This document shows, one piece after another, positions 56,124-63,314 of a stretch of 64,000 nucleotides of DNA (positions are counted from its first letter, which is position 1; every line of letters begins with the position of its first letter). The position numbers and the translations under genes were made by a program. Source of the stretch: Tenacibaculum sp. Bg11-29. GTDB lineage: Bacteria; Bacteroidota; Bacteroidia; Flavobacteriales; Flavobacteriaceae. The notes beneath the pieces are model-generated. The model was not told the DNA's origin, searched no databases, and saw only the letters and a list, made by a program, of their open reading frames with translations. Where the stretch lies: NCBI RefSeq assembly GCF_002836595.1, contig NZ_PJBB01000003.1, positions 4,061,501 to 4,125,500 of the forward strand, written 5' to 3'.

Positions 56124-56158
56124 GACTATTCAGTTATAAATTTATGACCATTCAGTAA
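56124..56158 (+). promoter_or_regulatory. Direct repeat, probable LytTR operator
   Basis: GACTATTCAGTTA (56124-56136) and GACCATTCAGTAA (56146-56158) match at 11 of 13 positions, and are 22 bp apart, two helical turns. They lie between the LytTR gene and the CPBP protease gene, 72 bp before its start codon, where an activator site would be. Confidence 0.65.
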
Positions 56159-56229
56159 AAACACACGTATTTAAAGAGGTTATCAGCTATTTTGTTCATT
56201 ATTTCGTTTAGAATTTAAAATCAAAAACA

Positions 56230-56892
56230 ATGAACAAGATTTCCTTACCACAAGTATTAATTCCATTAATTACCATTGCAATCATCTGCTTTTTATGGTT
56301 TGGACCAATACATATCGACTTCATCGAAAACATCATTATTTCTATACTAATCATTATAGCGAATTATATAGAATACAAAGGGAAACCATTTTCTGCACTT
56401 GGTTTTAAACGTGAAAAATTCACCTTCAAAAATATCTTTGTCCTTGCTCCATTAGTTGCACTAGGCCTCTTTGCTTTTTATGTTTTTGTATTAGTTCCTG
56501 GAATTACAAAACTCACAGGAGCTTCTATAGATTATTCTAGCTTTGACCAATTAAAAGGAAATCTTCCTGCCTGTTTAATTGCTTTAGCATTAGTGTGGGT
56601 TTCTGCAGGATTTGGAGAAGAAATAATCTTTCGTGGTTATTTTATGCGACAATTTGTAAAATTCTTTGGAGAAAGCAAAGTCAGTATACTGCTTAATATC
56701 GTATTATTAGCTTGTTTTTTTGGCTTTATGCACAGTTATCAAGGAATTACAGGGCAACTTGTTACAGGAATTGTCGGAGCGCTATTAGCATTGATATTCT
56801 ATTTACGTAAATACGATTTGTGGTTTGTTATTGCCGTACACGGTTTTTTTGACACCATTGCTTTAATTTGTATTTACTTTGGCTTAGGGTAA
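56230..56892 (+). CDS. CPBP-family intramembrane metalloprotease
   Basis: A 220-residue membrane protein with about six helices. The glutamate motif is GFGEEIIFRGYFMRQFVKFF (E-E-x-x-x-R) and the His motifs are FMHSYQGITGQLVTGI and VIAVHGFFDTIALI. The family covers CAAX-processing-like proteases and bacteriocin self-immunity proteins. Its pairing with a membrane LytTR regulator and the repeat at 56124 points to signal-dependent expression; the substrate is unknown. Confidence 0.92.
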   Translation: MNKISLPQVLIPLITIAIICFLWFGPIHIDFIENIIISILIIIANYIEYKGKPFSALGFKREKFTFKNIFVLAPLVALGLFAFYVFVLVPGITKLTGASIDYSSFDQLKGNLPACLIALALVWVSAGFGEEIIFRGYFMRQFVKFFGESKVSILLNIVLLACFFGFMHSYQGITGQLVTGIVGALLALIFYLRKYDLWFVIAVHGFFDTIALICIYFGLG

Positions 56893-57077
56893 CAATACCA
56901 ACAAATAACATTTACATCTTTAATTTTAGAGATAAAATATGCCCTCACCCCTCCTCGTGTCTGTATTAAATTAGAAATAAATACTTAAAAATTTTATTTG
57001 TATAAAAACAGTAGCAAAACACTTACACCAATATGAAGGAATCTATTACATCAAGATATTTTCTTTAATACTATTTA
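56893..57077. other. Gap after the CPBP gene
   Basis: I see no gene, hairpin or repeat here. The next 300 bases hold the twin palindrome at 57078 and the repeated upstream block at 57283. Confidence 0.4.
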
Positions 57078-57155
57078 TGTACACTCAATTTTTAAAATAA
57101 TAAATAAGTGTACAATGCTGTACGCTCAGTTTTTAAAAAAAAATTCGAGTGTACA
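57078..57155. repeat. Twin 37-bp palindromic repeats
   Basis: Two 37-bp units, 57078-57114 and 57119-57155, are separated by 4 bp. Each opens TGTACRCTC and closes AGTGTACA, so each is a hairpin with an A/T-rich loop, and the two are similar to each other along their length (both contain AGTTTTTAAAA or AATTTTTAAAA). Two units only, with no spacer of CRISPR size. Confidence 0.7.
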
Positions 57156-57282
57156 GATTTTCAACTTCACATCGTAAAGTTTAAATAACTTATAAAAAAA
57201 GACTACGGAACTAGAAAATCTACTTGTATAAAAATTCAAGTAAGCGCCTTTTAAAAACTTCTTAAAATTTTACTCTTTACGG

Positions 57283-57323
57283 CTTATTGATTTTGCTATA
57301 TTTGATAAAATAAAAAATTGCAA
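57283..57323 (+). promoter_or_regulatory. Second copy of the effector upstream block
   Basis: Matches 49752-49792 at 37 of 41 positions and includes TATATTTG at 57297-57304. It lies 64 bp before the decayed secreted gene, comparable to the 80 bp before the effector start. Confidence 0.65.
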
Positions 57324-57386
57324 GAGCTTCGTTTTATTATAGCTTAAACTACCAGATATACTGAATAAAGTTCTACATCCAACGAT

Positions 57387-57793
57387 TTGCAAACAATTAA
57401 AAAAACAAAAATTAGAAAATTTTTTGTATTAATATTTATAACTACCTTAAGTTTAGCTTCTTTTGGTCAAACTTTGAATAAAAAAGGAATGTATGGGGAT
57501 GGAAAGCAGAAAAAATCATTAAAAAACCAACAAATCCACAGTTAGCAACTCTAATAGACGGTTTTGAAAACTCTACTTTTATTTTTAATAAAAACGGGGA
57601 TTTTGAACTTTATACTACTTCCAAATCTGAATTATTCAGAATGATAACAGAAATGACAAACGGGACTAAATGGAAAGTGAAACAGAATAAACAATTTGTA
57701 AAATCGGAAATTAAGGACGATAGATTTTCTGAACCTTTGAAACAAATGAGAACCTTTATAGAAGATATCACGATGAAAATGAATCAACATTAA
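57387..57793 (+). pseudogene. Broken gene for a small secreted protein
   Basis: From a TTG at 57387 the frame encodes a signal peptide (KIRKFFVLIFITTLSLASFG-Q) and runs into a stop at 57544. Before that, at about 57490, a second frame takes over: NVWGWKAEKIIKKPTNPQLA, then FENSTFIFNKNGDFELYTTS and a Lys-rich end at 57793. Together they would make one exported lipocalin-like protein of about 135 residues, so a single frameshift has broken it. The start codon is also poor. Its upstream block is shared with the TssD effector gene. Confidence 0.7.
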
Positions 57794-57799
57794 GGAAAT

Positions 57800-58788
57800 G
57801 TATTCAAGCTTTAAAAGCCATAAACTCTGAAAAAAGTATTTCGATAATTGAGCTTAAAACTAAAGTCTTTTTGTTTTTAAAGACATATTTAGATAAAATA
57901 TGTAAAAACGATATCCTTGTATCATTTTTCACCTTTTTAGCTATAAACTTTAAGTACTTCTTTAAATTATAAGCAACAGCAGATAGGTGCATTACCTTAT
58001 TTGCTTATTGTATTCCTTTTGTATTTATCTTTCGTAAGCCCATAAACTGAGTAAGTGTTCCAAAAACTGGATCTAAAGTACTCTGCCGTTTGGTTTTCAT
58101 ATACCTGCCTCGCTTACTTTATATTCTAGCAATATTACGTTCATATTCTTCTCGATAGTAGGTAATAGTAAATTTATTCTCTTTTGACTTTTCTAAACAA
58201 CTTTCTACCAATTCACATCCTTTACATAATTTTGAAGAAGCTCGATATTCTTTCTTTTTAGTATTGTTCTTCTTCTCATTAAAAACCTTTTTAAACGGAA
58301 TGATTTTGCTTTTGGGACATAAATAGTGGTCTTCTTATTTATTATAAGTAAAGTTGTCAGGACAACCTTTGTAGGTTCCATGTGGCGGAATATAACTGAT
58401 CAATCTCTTGGCTTCTAAAAAAGCATAGTTTATGTATAACCATTTATCATTCCTTTATTTACACGCATTGATAAAACATGTGTGAAAACTGATTCAAATA
58501 CCGCTTCTAGAAATAACTAGCATGTACGATTTATTATAGAATGCCATGATAATTCTTCATCAATATCATAAAAATATCTAAACGAATGCTGCAATGAGAT
58601 ATTAGCTTACGATCACTAATAATATTTTCTAAATAACCTACTAAAGGTAATTTTAAAAAAAATACTGGGTCGATACTTTTTTGACCGCTTACTCCATAAT
58701 ATTCTTTGGTAAAAGAATATAAATAACCTAAGTCTAAAAAAGCAGTTAAACGTCTGTAAAATTTTGTTTTAGGAACTTGGTTACTCAA
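57800..58788 (-). pseudogene. Decayed IS1182-family transposase
   Basis: Read on the minus strand, pieces of one transposase appear in order. LDLGYLYSFTKEYYGVSGQK then DPVFFLKLPLVGYLENI and SDRKLISHCSIRLDI lie at 58788-58540. A C-x-x-C block with YREEYERNIARI lies around 58270-58110. QSTLDPVFGTLTQFMGLRKI and MHLSAVAYNLKKYLKF lie at 58090-57940. These are the N-terminal, zinc and C-terminal parts of IS1182 enzymes, but frames shift and stops interrupt. The two longest open pieces are not genes. A short segment of the same element recurs at 61247. Confidence 0.85.
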
Positions 58789-58917
58789 CTAAAAATTGTT
58801 AAATAATTTCTCCTGATAAATTTTCTTGCCTTGCATAATACAAGATAACTCTTTTTTAACTATTTTTAAAATTGTGCAACAAGCACAATGTATATGAAAT
58901 ATAGCTAATAAGGACTA

Positions 58918-59190
58918 AACTCTAAGGTTTTTTCTCATTTACAAAGCTCCTCCAAATTTTTAATTTGGCTTTTAAAATATAAAAAATTGGCATTTAACAA
59001 AATAGACAAACGACTAATAGATTACCTAAAATATGAAGGCACAAAAAGCCAATCTCACATAATAAACCTTTCTCATAGCCAATTAGCAAAAGAAATAGGT
59101 ACTACAAGAGAAGTCGTCTCAAAAATATTGAAACAATTTAAACTTTCAGGCATAGTGAACTTAAGGTTTAAGCAAATAGAACTACTCTAA
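58918..59190 (+). pseudogene. C-terminal remnant of a Crp/Fnr-family regulator
   Basis: The frame reads KYKKLAFNKIDKRLIDYLKY, then SHSQLAKEIGTTREVVSKIL and KQFKLSGIVNLRFKQIELL. This is the helix-turn-helix end of a Crp/Fnr protein (the S-H-x-x-L-A-x-x-x-G-T-T-R-E-x-V-S-x-x-L pattern). The cyclic-nucleotide-binding domain is missing and the nearest start is a TTG at 58987 in the middle of the domain. The decayed IS1182 element ends just upstream, suggesting insertion and deletion destroyed the gene. Confidence 0.8.
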
Positions 59191-59300
59191 AAAATCACCT
59201 TTATTAATTTTATTTCCCCACTTGTATCAAAAGGCACAGGTGCTACTTCATTTCTCGTTTTACTTTTGCATTGTAATTAATAACAAATTAAAACAAAAAA

Positions 59301-61169
59301 ATGAACCGAAAATTTCATCCACTTATTGCTATCGTTTTGCTTTCGATCTTCAATATTGGATACTCAAACGCACAGAAAAAAGTAGAAAAAGAGGTTTTAA
59401 AAGCCAGCAAAAATTGGATTTCAAATTTCAATAAAGGAAATACGGTAGAAGTTGGAAAGGCATATACAACAGATGCTGTTATGGTCGCCAAACCTTTTGG
59501 AACTTTTGAAGGAAGAAAAGCCATAAGTAAATTTTGGACTCCTTTTGTAAAATCTGGTGTCACAGATTTAAAATACACCAATACAAAAATAAAAACAGTA
59601 AGTGAAACCGAAGCTATTATTTCTTCAAATTGGAGTATGAATGTGGGTGAAGGTATAATTACAAACGAAACTTGGGTAAAAACAAATGGTATTTGGCAAT
59701 TAAGAAAAGATCATTTTGAGGTAATAAAGCAATTTAAAAACAATAGTAAAATGAACAAAAAAGAAACGTATGTATTAGTACACGCTGCTTGGTTAGGTGC
59801 GTGGCAATGGGAAAGTATAGTAAAAACCCTAAAAGAAAATGGTCACACAGTATTAACCCCAGACCTACCAGGTCATGGGATCAACAAAACTTCTCCAGTC
59901 GATATTACTATGGATGATTATGTAGAAACACTTATAGATATTGTTGATAAACAAGATAGCCCTGTAATTCTAGTTGGACATAGTTTTAATGGGATAACAA
60001 TTAGCAGAGTGGCAGAATTAAGACCTGAAAAAATAAAAAGCTTAGTTTATTTAACTGCCTTTTTACTTCCAAACAAAGGTTCTTTTTTCAATGCTGTCCA
60101 AGGAGTTAAAGGCTCTACGGCTGTTGATAATTTCTACTTATCAGAAGATAAAATATATGCATTAGTAAATGAAGAAGAAATACAAAATGCTTTTGCACAC
60201 GATATTCCAAAAGAAGCATTCAATGGAGCAAAACCATACATTGTACCTGAACCTTTCGCTCCTTTAACCTATGAGTTAGAGATCACGGAAACAAATTATG
60301 GACAAATTCCAAAATACTATATAGAATGTACAGAGGATAGAGCCATTCCTATAGAAATACAACGAGCTATGTACAATGGCAATGTGCTAAAGGCATATTC
60401 AATAAAAAGTAGTCATACACCAAATTTCTCAAAACCAGATAAAGTTGCGAACATTCTTAATAGAATTGGTAGTGAACAACAACTCTTAAAAAAAACAAAA
60501 ACGATTCTATACGATTTGAAATATGGAAGAATTAACGCTGGATACAGACCAATTTTTAATAATGAAGACGACGACAAGTTGTTTAGTCATTATTTTTCTG
60601 GCAATGGTGAAACAGCAAATCTGCATAGATTTTTCACTAATTCAAACCAAGTATTAGCACATATAGAAACTGAAAAAGATGGAAGAAAATATGCTGAAAT
60701 GATTTTATTCAATTTAGATAAAAATGGAAATGTAGATACATTTTTCCCCACTATTCAAGAAGTGCCAGAACAACAAATTGAAGGATTAACAATGTTTGAT
60801 GGTGTAAAAACATTGACAGTTAATCCAGATACAAATCAAAATAAAATATTTATAGAAAAATTCTTAAACGATGTTTGGATTGGAGGAAATATAAATACTA
60901 TTCAAGATTTTTTTGAAAATGGAAAAGTAATTCAACACAATCCAATGGTAGGAAATAATGTTGAAGGGTTATTTAAATTCATGCAAAACCTTCAAAAACA
61001 AGATGTAGCACTGCAATATCAAAAAGTGTTAGCTACTTTTGCAGCTGGAGATATGGTAATGACCTATTCTAAAGGCTTATTTGCTGGTGAAGAACATTTA
61101 TTCGCTGACTTATTTAGACTTGAAAATGGAAAAATCGCTGAGCATTGGGATGTAATTCAAAAGAAATAA
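59301..61169 (+). CDS. Exported fusion: SnoaL-like / alpha-beta hydrolase / SnoaL-like
   Basis: A 622-residue protein. A signal peptide (to about residue 25, GYSNAQ) precedes an NTF2/SnoaL-like domain (about 30-145, KASKNWISNFNKGNTVEVGK ... ISSNWSMNVGEG). An alpha/beta hydrolase follows at about 152-390: YVLVHAAWLGAWQWESIVKT, oxyanion region, nucleophile Ser228 in VGHSFNG, and His372 in KSSHTPNFS. The C terminus (about 400-622) is a second SnoaL-like domain ending LENGKIAEHWDVIQ. An internal ATG at 59751 (MNKKETYVLVHAAW) marks where a stand-alone hydrolase gene would start, so the gene looks like a fusion. Hydrolysis of a small ester is likely; the substrate is unknown. Confidence 0.88.
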   Translation: MNRKFHPLIAIVLLSIFNIGYSNAQKKVEKEVLKASKNWISNFNKGNTVEVGKAYTTDAVMVAKPFGTFEGRKAISKFWTPFVKSGVTDLKYTNTKIKTVSETEAIISSNWSMNVGEGIITNETWVKTNGIWQLRKDHFEVIKQFKNNSKMNKKETYVLVHAAWLGAWQWESIVKTLKENGHTVLTPDLPGHGINKTSPVDITMDDYVETLIDIVDKQDSPVILVGHSFNGITISRVAELRPEKIKSLVYLTAFLLPNKGSFFNAVQGVKGSTAVDNFYLSEDKIYALVNEEEIQNAFAHDIPKEAFNGAKPYIVPEPFAPLTYELEITETNYGQIPKYYIECTEDRAIPIEIQRAMYNGNVLKAYSIKSSHTPNFSKPDKVANILNRIGSEQQLLKKTKTILYDLKYGRINAGYRPIFNNEDDDKLFSHYFSGNGETANLHRFFTNSNQVLAHIETEKDGRKYAEMILFNLDKNGNVDTFFPTIQEVPEQQIEGLTMFDGVKTLTVNPDTNQNKIFIEKFLNDVWIGGNINTIQDFFENGKVIQHNPMVGNNVEGLFKFMQNLQKQDVALQYQKVLATFAAGDMVMTYSKGLFAGEEHLFADLFRLENGKIAEHWDVIQKK

Positions 61170-61198
61170 AATAAGCCCTAAAAAGGGCTTATTTTTGT
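61170..61198 (+). terminator. Rho-independent terminator
   Basis: AATAAGCCCT (61170-61179) and AGGGCTTATT (61184-61193) form a perfect 10-bp stem with a 4-nt loop and trailing Ts, right after the fusion gene stop. Confidence 0.93.
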
Positions 61199-61246
61199 TT
61201 AGCTTTCTAAAAACTAAAATTAAGTGAGCTTAAAATGAACAACTGC

Positions 61247-61289
61247 TTGTTTTTAAAGATATATTTAGTAATGAATTTTAAGTATTTAC
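61247..61289. repeat. Second, internally deleted scrap of the IS1182 element
   Basis: TTGTTTTTAAAGATATATTTAG (22 bases at 61247-61268) matches 57871-57892 at 21 positions. The following AATTTTAAGTATTT resembles AACTTTAAGTACTT near 57947, with about 55 bases missing between. The same element therefore once lay, or recombined, on both sides of the 58.9-61.2 kb segment. Confidence 0.6.
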
Positions 61290-61519
61290 CAGAAAATACA
61301 TCAGCAAAAGAAATGAAGAAAAACGGTGTTAATATTGGTGATTTTCAAATTAAATTATTGCAAAAAATTGAAGAATTGACTTTATATACTATTAAATAAG
61401 AAAAAGAAATTAACGAATTGAAAAACCAAAACTCGAAAATTGAGAATGAAAGCAAAATTTTAAAACCTTTATTAAAAAGAGTTTCAAAAATTGAAGAACA
61501 GCTAGAAAAGAAAAATTAG
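61290..61519 (+). pseudogene. C-terminal coiled-coil fragment of a larger protein
   Basis: The frame reads YLPENTSAKEMKKNGVNIGD, then FQIKLLQKIEELTLYTIK, an in-frame TAA, and EKEINELKNQNSKIENES to LEKKN. The N-I-G-x-x-x-x-x-L-L-Q-K-I-E-E-L-T-L-Y pattern followed by a coiled coil is the usual tail of tail-fibre-like or surface proteins in Bacteroidota. The body of the gene is missing and the coiled coil has an internal stop, so this is a remnant. Confidence 0.6.
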
Positions 61520-61630
61520 AACTATAGTTAATGGCTACATAGTATAAAAATTGAAGTTAGGGTCTTTTAATAAAATTTCGATTCTTTAAAACGCCACTAA
61601 CAATATAGCAAACGTTACCAATAATTAGGT

Positions 61631-61980
61631 ATGATAAAATCTTTAATACGTAAATTATTTCTTTTCAAGAAAAACAAAATAAAATTATAAATGACCTAGA
61701 AAGCAGCCCGGATTTAAGAAGTAAAGAAGAAAACCGAACTGACTCAATCGAATCCGATTCCACTTTAGAAAAAGTTAAAATTAAATCAATATTTTCACCT
61801 GAATTAGGAAATAAAAAAGGTTTTATTTTAACAAAATGGTATTTTAAGCGAGGAGATATTATCAAAAAAGGAGACATTGTCTGTGAAATAAAGAACGAAA
61901 ATATTATAATGAAATTTGAAAATTTTTACAACGGAAAAATAATATCCACGTGCAGATTAAATCAAAAACTAACACGCTGA
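61631..61980 (+). pseudogene. Frameshifted lipoyl/biotinyl-like domain gene
   Basis: From the ATG at 61631 the frame (MIKSLIRKLFLFKKNK) stops at 61688. A second frame continues NDLESSPDLRSKEENRTDSI, then KWYFKRGDIIKKGDIVCEIK and NGKIISTCRLNQKLTR to a TGA at 61978. The G-D-x-I-x-K-G-D-x-x-C-E-I-K pattern is a lipoyl/biotinyl-carrier hammerhead fold, though the modified Lys position reads N-E-N-I, so no cofactor is expected. One base change would rejoin the frames. Confidence 0.6.
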
Positions 61981-62040
61981 ATAGAACTTTTTAAAATAGA
62001 AGAGTATAAAAACTAAATAAATTATTCATTAATATTACAC

Positions 62041-62077
62041 TAAGCTCAAAGTAATATCATTCAGTATTTTGAGCTTA
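62041..62077. terminator. Hairpin between the remnant and the AraC gene
   Basis: TAAGCTCAAA (62041-62050) pairs exactly with TTTGAGCTTA (62068-62077). It lies between a plus-strand remnant and the end of the minus-strand AraC gene and could end either transcript. Confidence 0.55.
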
Positions 62078-62190
62078 TTCTTCTGATATAATTACTATTT
62101 ATTTTGGTTATACAGAAACAATTTCATTTTTTAGTACCTCTAAAAATAAAATAGTTTGCCTTTTTCCAATGCTCACTCATAGCAAATTTA

Positions 62191-63057
62191 TTATCGCAGC
62201 GTACTTGGGTTATTACCTGTGTATTTTTTAAAAGTCTTATTGAAATGACTAGCATCTAAAAAACCTGTTTTATCTGCTATTTCTGAAATATTTAAGTTAG
62301 TTTGCTTTAAAAGACGCACTGCCATTTCTATTTTAGTTTTCAATACATATTGCTGAATAGAAACACCTGCATGCCTTTTTATAAAAACACTCACATAATT
62401 GGGAGACATATAAAAAACCTCAGCAATCGACTTTATTTTAATCAGTTCTTTATCAAGTACATTTTGTCTTATGTAAGTTAATATTGAATCTATTTTTTCC
62501 TTCTCAGAGTTATATGATTTTTCCGTTTTTATAACGTTTGACTTTAAGTTTCTTAAAACCACTACCAGTAAAGCATCAAATAAATTAAGCAGAACATCTC
62601 GACTATAAATTATAGAATTCCCGATCTCATTCTTTATCAATTCATACAAGTAAAATAATTGAATTCTATCAACATCATTAGCAACAATACTTTTAGGAAT
62701 ATTATTGACATAAAATATAACGGTATTTAAGTTTTTTCGCCAATGCGTATTTGAAACAAAATTTGCCTTTTCTGCAAATAACTGTTCTGTAAATTGTATA
62801 AGTCCAAAAGTTGTAGGTGCCTCAACTACAAATTCGTGTTCATCTTTAGGGGTTAAAAAAAATAAATCTCCTTTTTGGTAGTCAATACTACTTTCATTTA
62901 AAAGATGTTGCCCGCTACCTTTTAAAATATAAGTTAGCTCAAAAAAATTGTGCTTATGCCGTGGATATCCCCATTCGTTGGCTGCTTCAAATTCAAGGGT
63001 ATCTAAATTTTTAGTAATGTAAAATCGTTGTGACATTGTGAAGGTGTATTCATGCAA
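62191..63057 (-). CDS. AraC-family regulator, tandem copy 1
   Basis: A 288-residue regulator (281 if the ATG at 63036, MSQRFYITKNLDTLEFEAAN, is used, which I prefer). The N-terminal cupin-like domain contains YPRHKHNFFELTYILKGSGQ and KGDLFFLTPKDEHEFVV. The C-terminal HTH pair is SIAEVFYMSPNYVSVFIKRH and ISEIADKTGFLDASHFNKTF followed by KKYTGNNPSTLR. It is closely similar to the next gene at 63315 with a repeat offset of 1124 bp, and more distantly to the AraC protein at 14659. The target genes are not evident. Confidence 0.92.
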   Translation of the reverse strand: MHEYTFTMSQRFYITKNLDTLEFEAANEWGYPRHKHNFFELTYILKGSGQHLLNESSIDYQKGDLFFLTPKDEHEFVVEAPTTFGLIQFTEQLFAEKANFVSNTHWRKNLNTVIFYVNNIPKSIVANDVDRIQLFYLYELIKNEIGNSIIYSRDVLLNLFDALLVVVLRNLKSNVIKTEKSYNSEKEKIDSILTYIRQNVLDKELIKIKSIAEVFYMSPNYVSVFIKRHAGVSIQQYVLKTKIEMAVRLLKQTNLNISEIADKTGFLDASHFNKTFKKYTGNNPSTLR

Positions 63058-63314
63058 AAATACTGTCCACTCCTACTAAATTTTCAGAAAGTGCTCTAAA
63101 GCCTTAATTTTAGGGTATAAGAAGAAGTTATTTGAGTACAAAAAAAGCATAATAAGGCATAAGCGTAATAGAAGTTCAGTTCTTTAAATTCTATACACAA
63201 TCGTTTACTACAAATTAAAAAGCTAAACCAACAATCAAGTGCATTTCATTTTTTCCGCACCTTAAAAAGTAAAAATAACTCGTCATTATCCAATGCTCAC
63301 TAATCTCAAATTCA

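Noticed and set aside
57078..57155. Possible CRISPR array
   Set aside because: Only two repeat units, 4-bp spacing between them and no cas genes in the window.
57804..57992. Separate 62-residue minus-strand gene
   Set aside because: It is the C-terminal piece of the broken IS1182 transposase.
58534..58788. Separate 84-residue minus-strand gene
   Set aside because: It is the N-terminal piece of the same broken IS1182 transposase.
58987..59190. Independent 67-residue HTH protein with TTG start
   Set aside because: The Crp/Fnr similarity continues in frame upstream of the TTG; the sensory domain is lost.
59222..59434. 70-residue plus-strand frame overlapping the start of the fusion gene
   Set aside because: No protein-like pattern; it runs out of frame across the signal peptide of the real gene.
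61665..61877. 70-residue minus-strand frame
   Set aside because: It overlaps the frameshifted lipoyl-like gene on the plus strand, which has the protein-like pattern.
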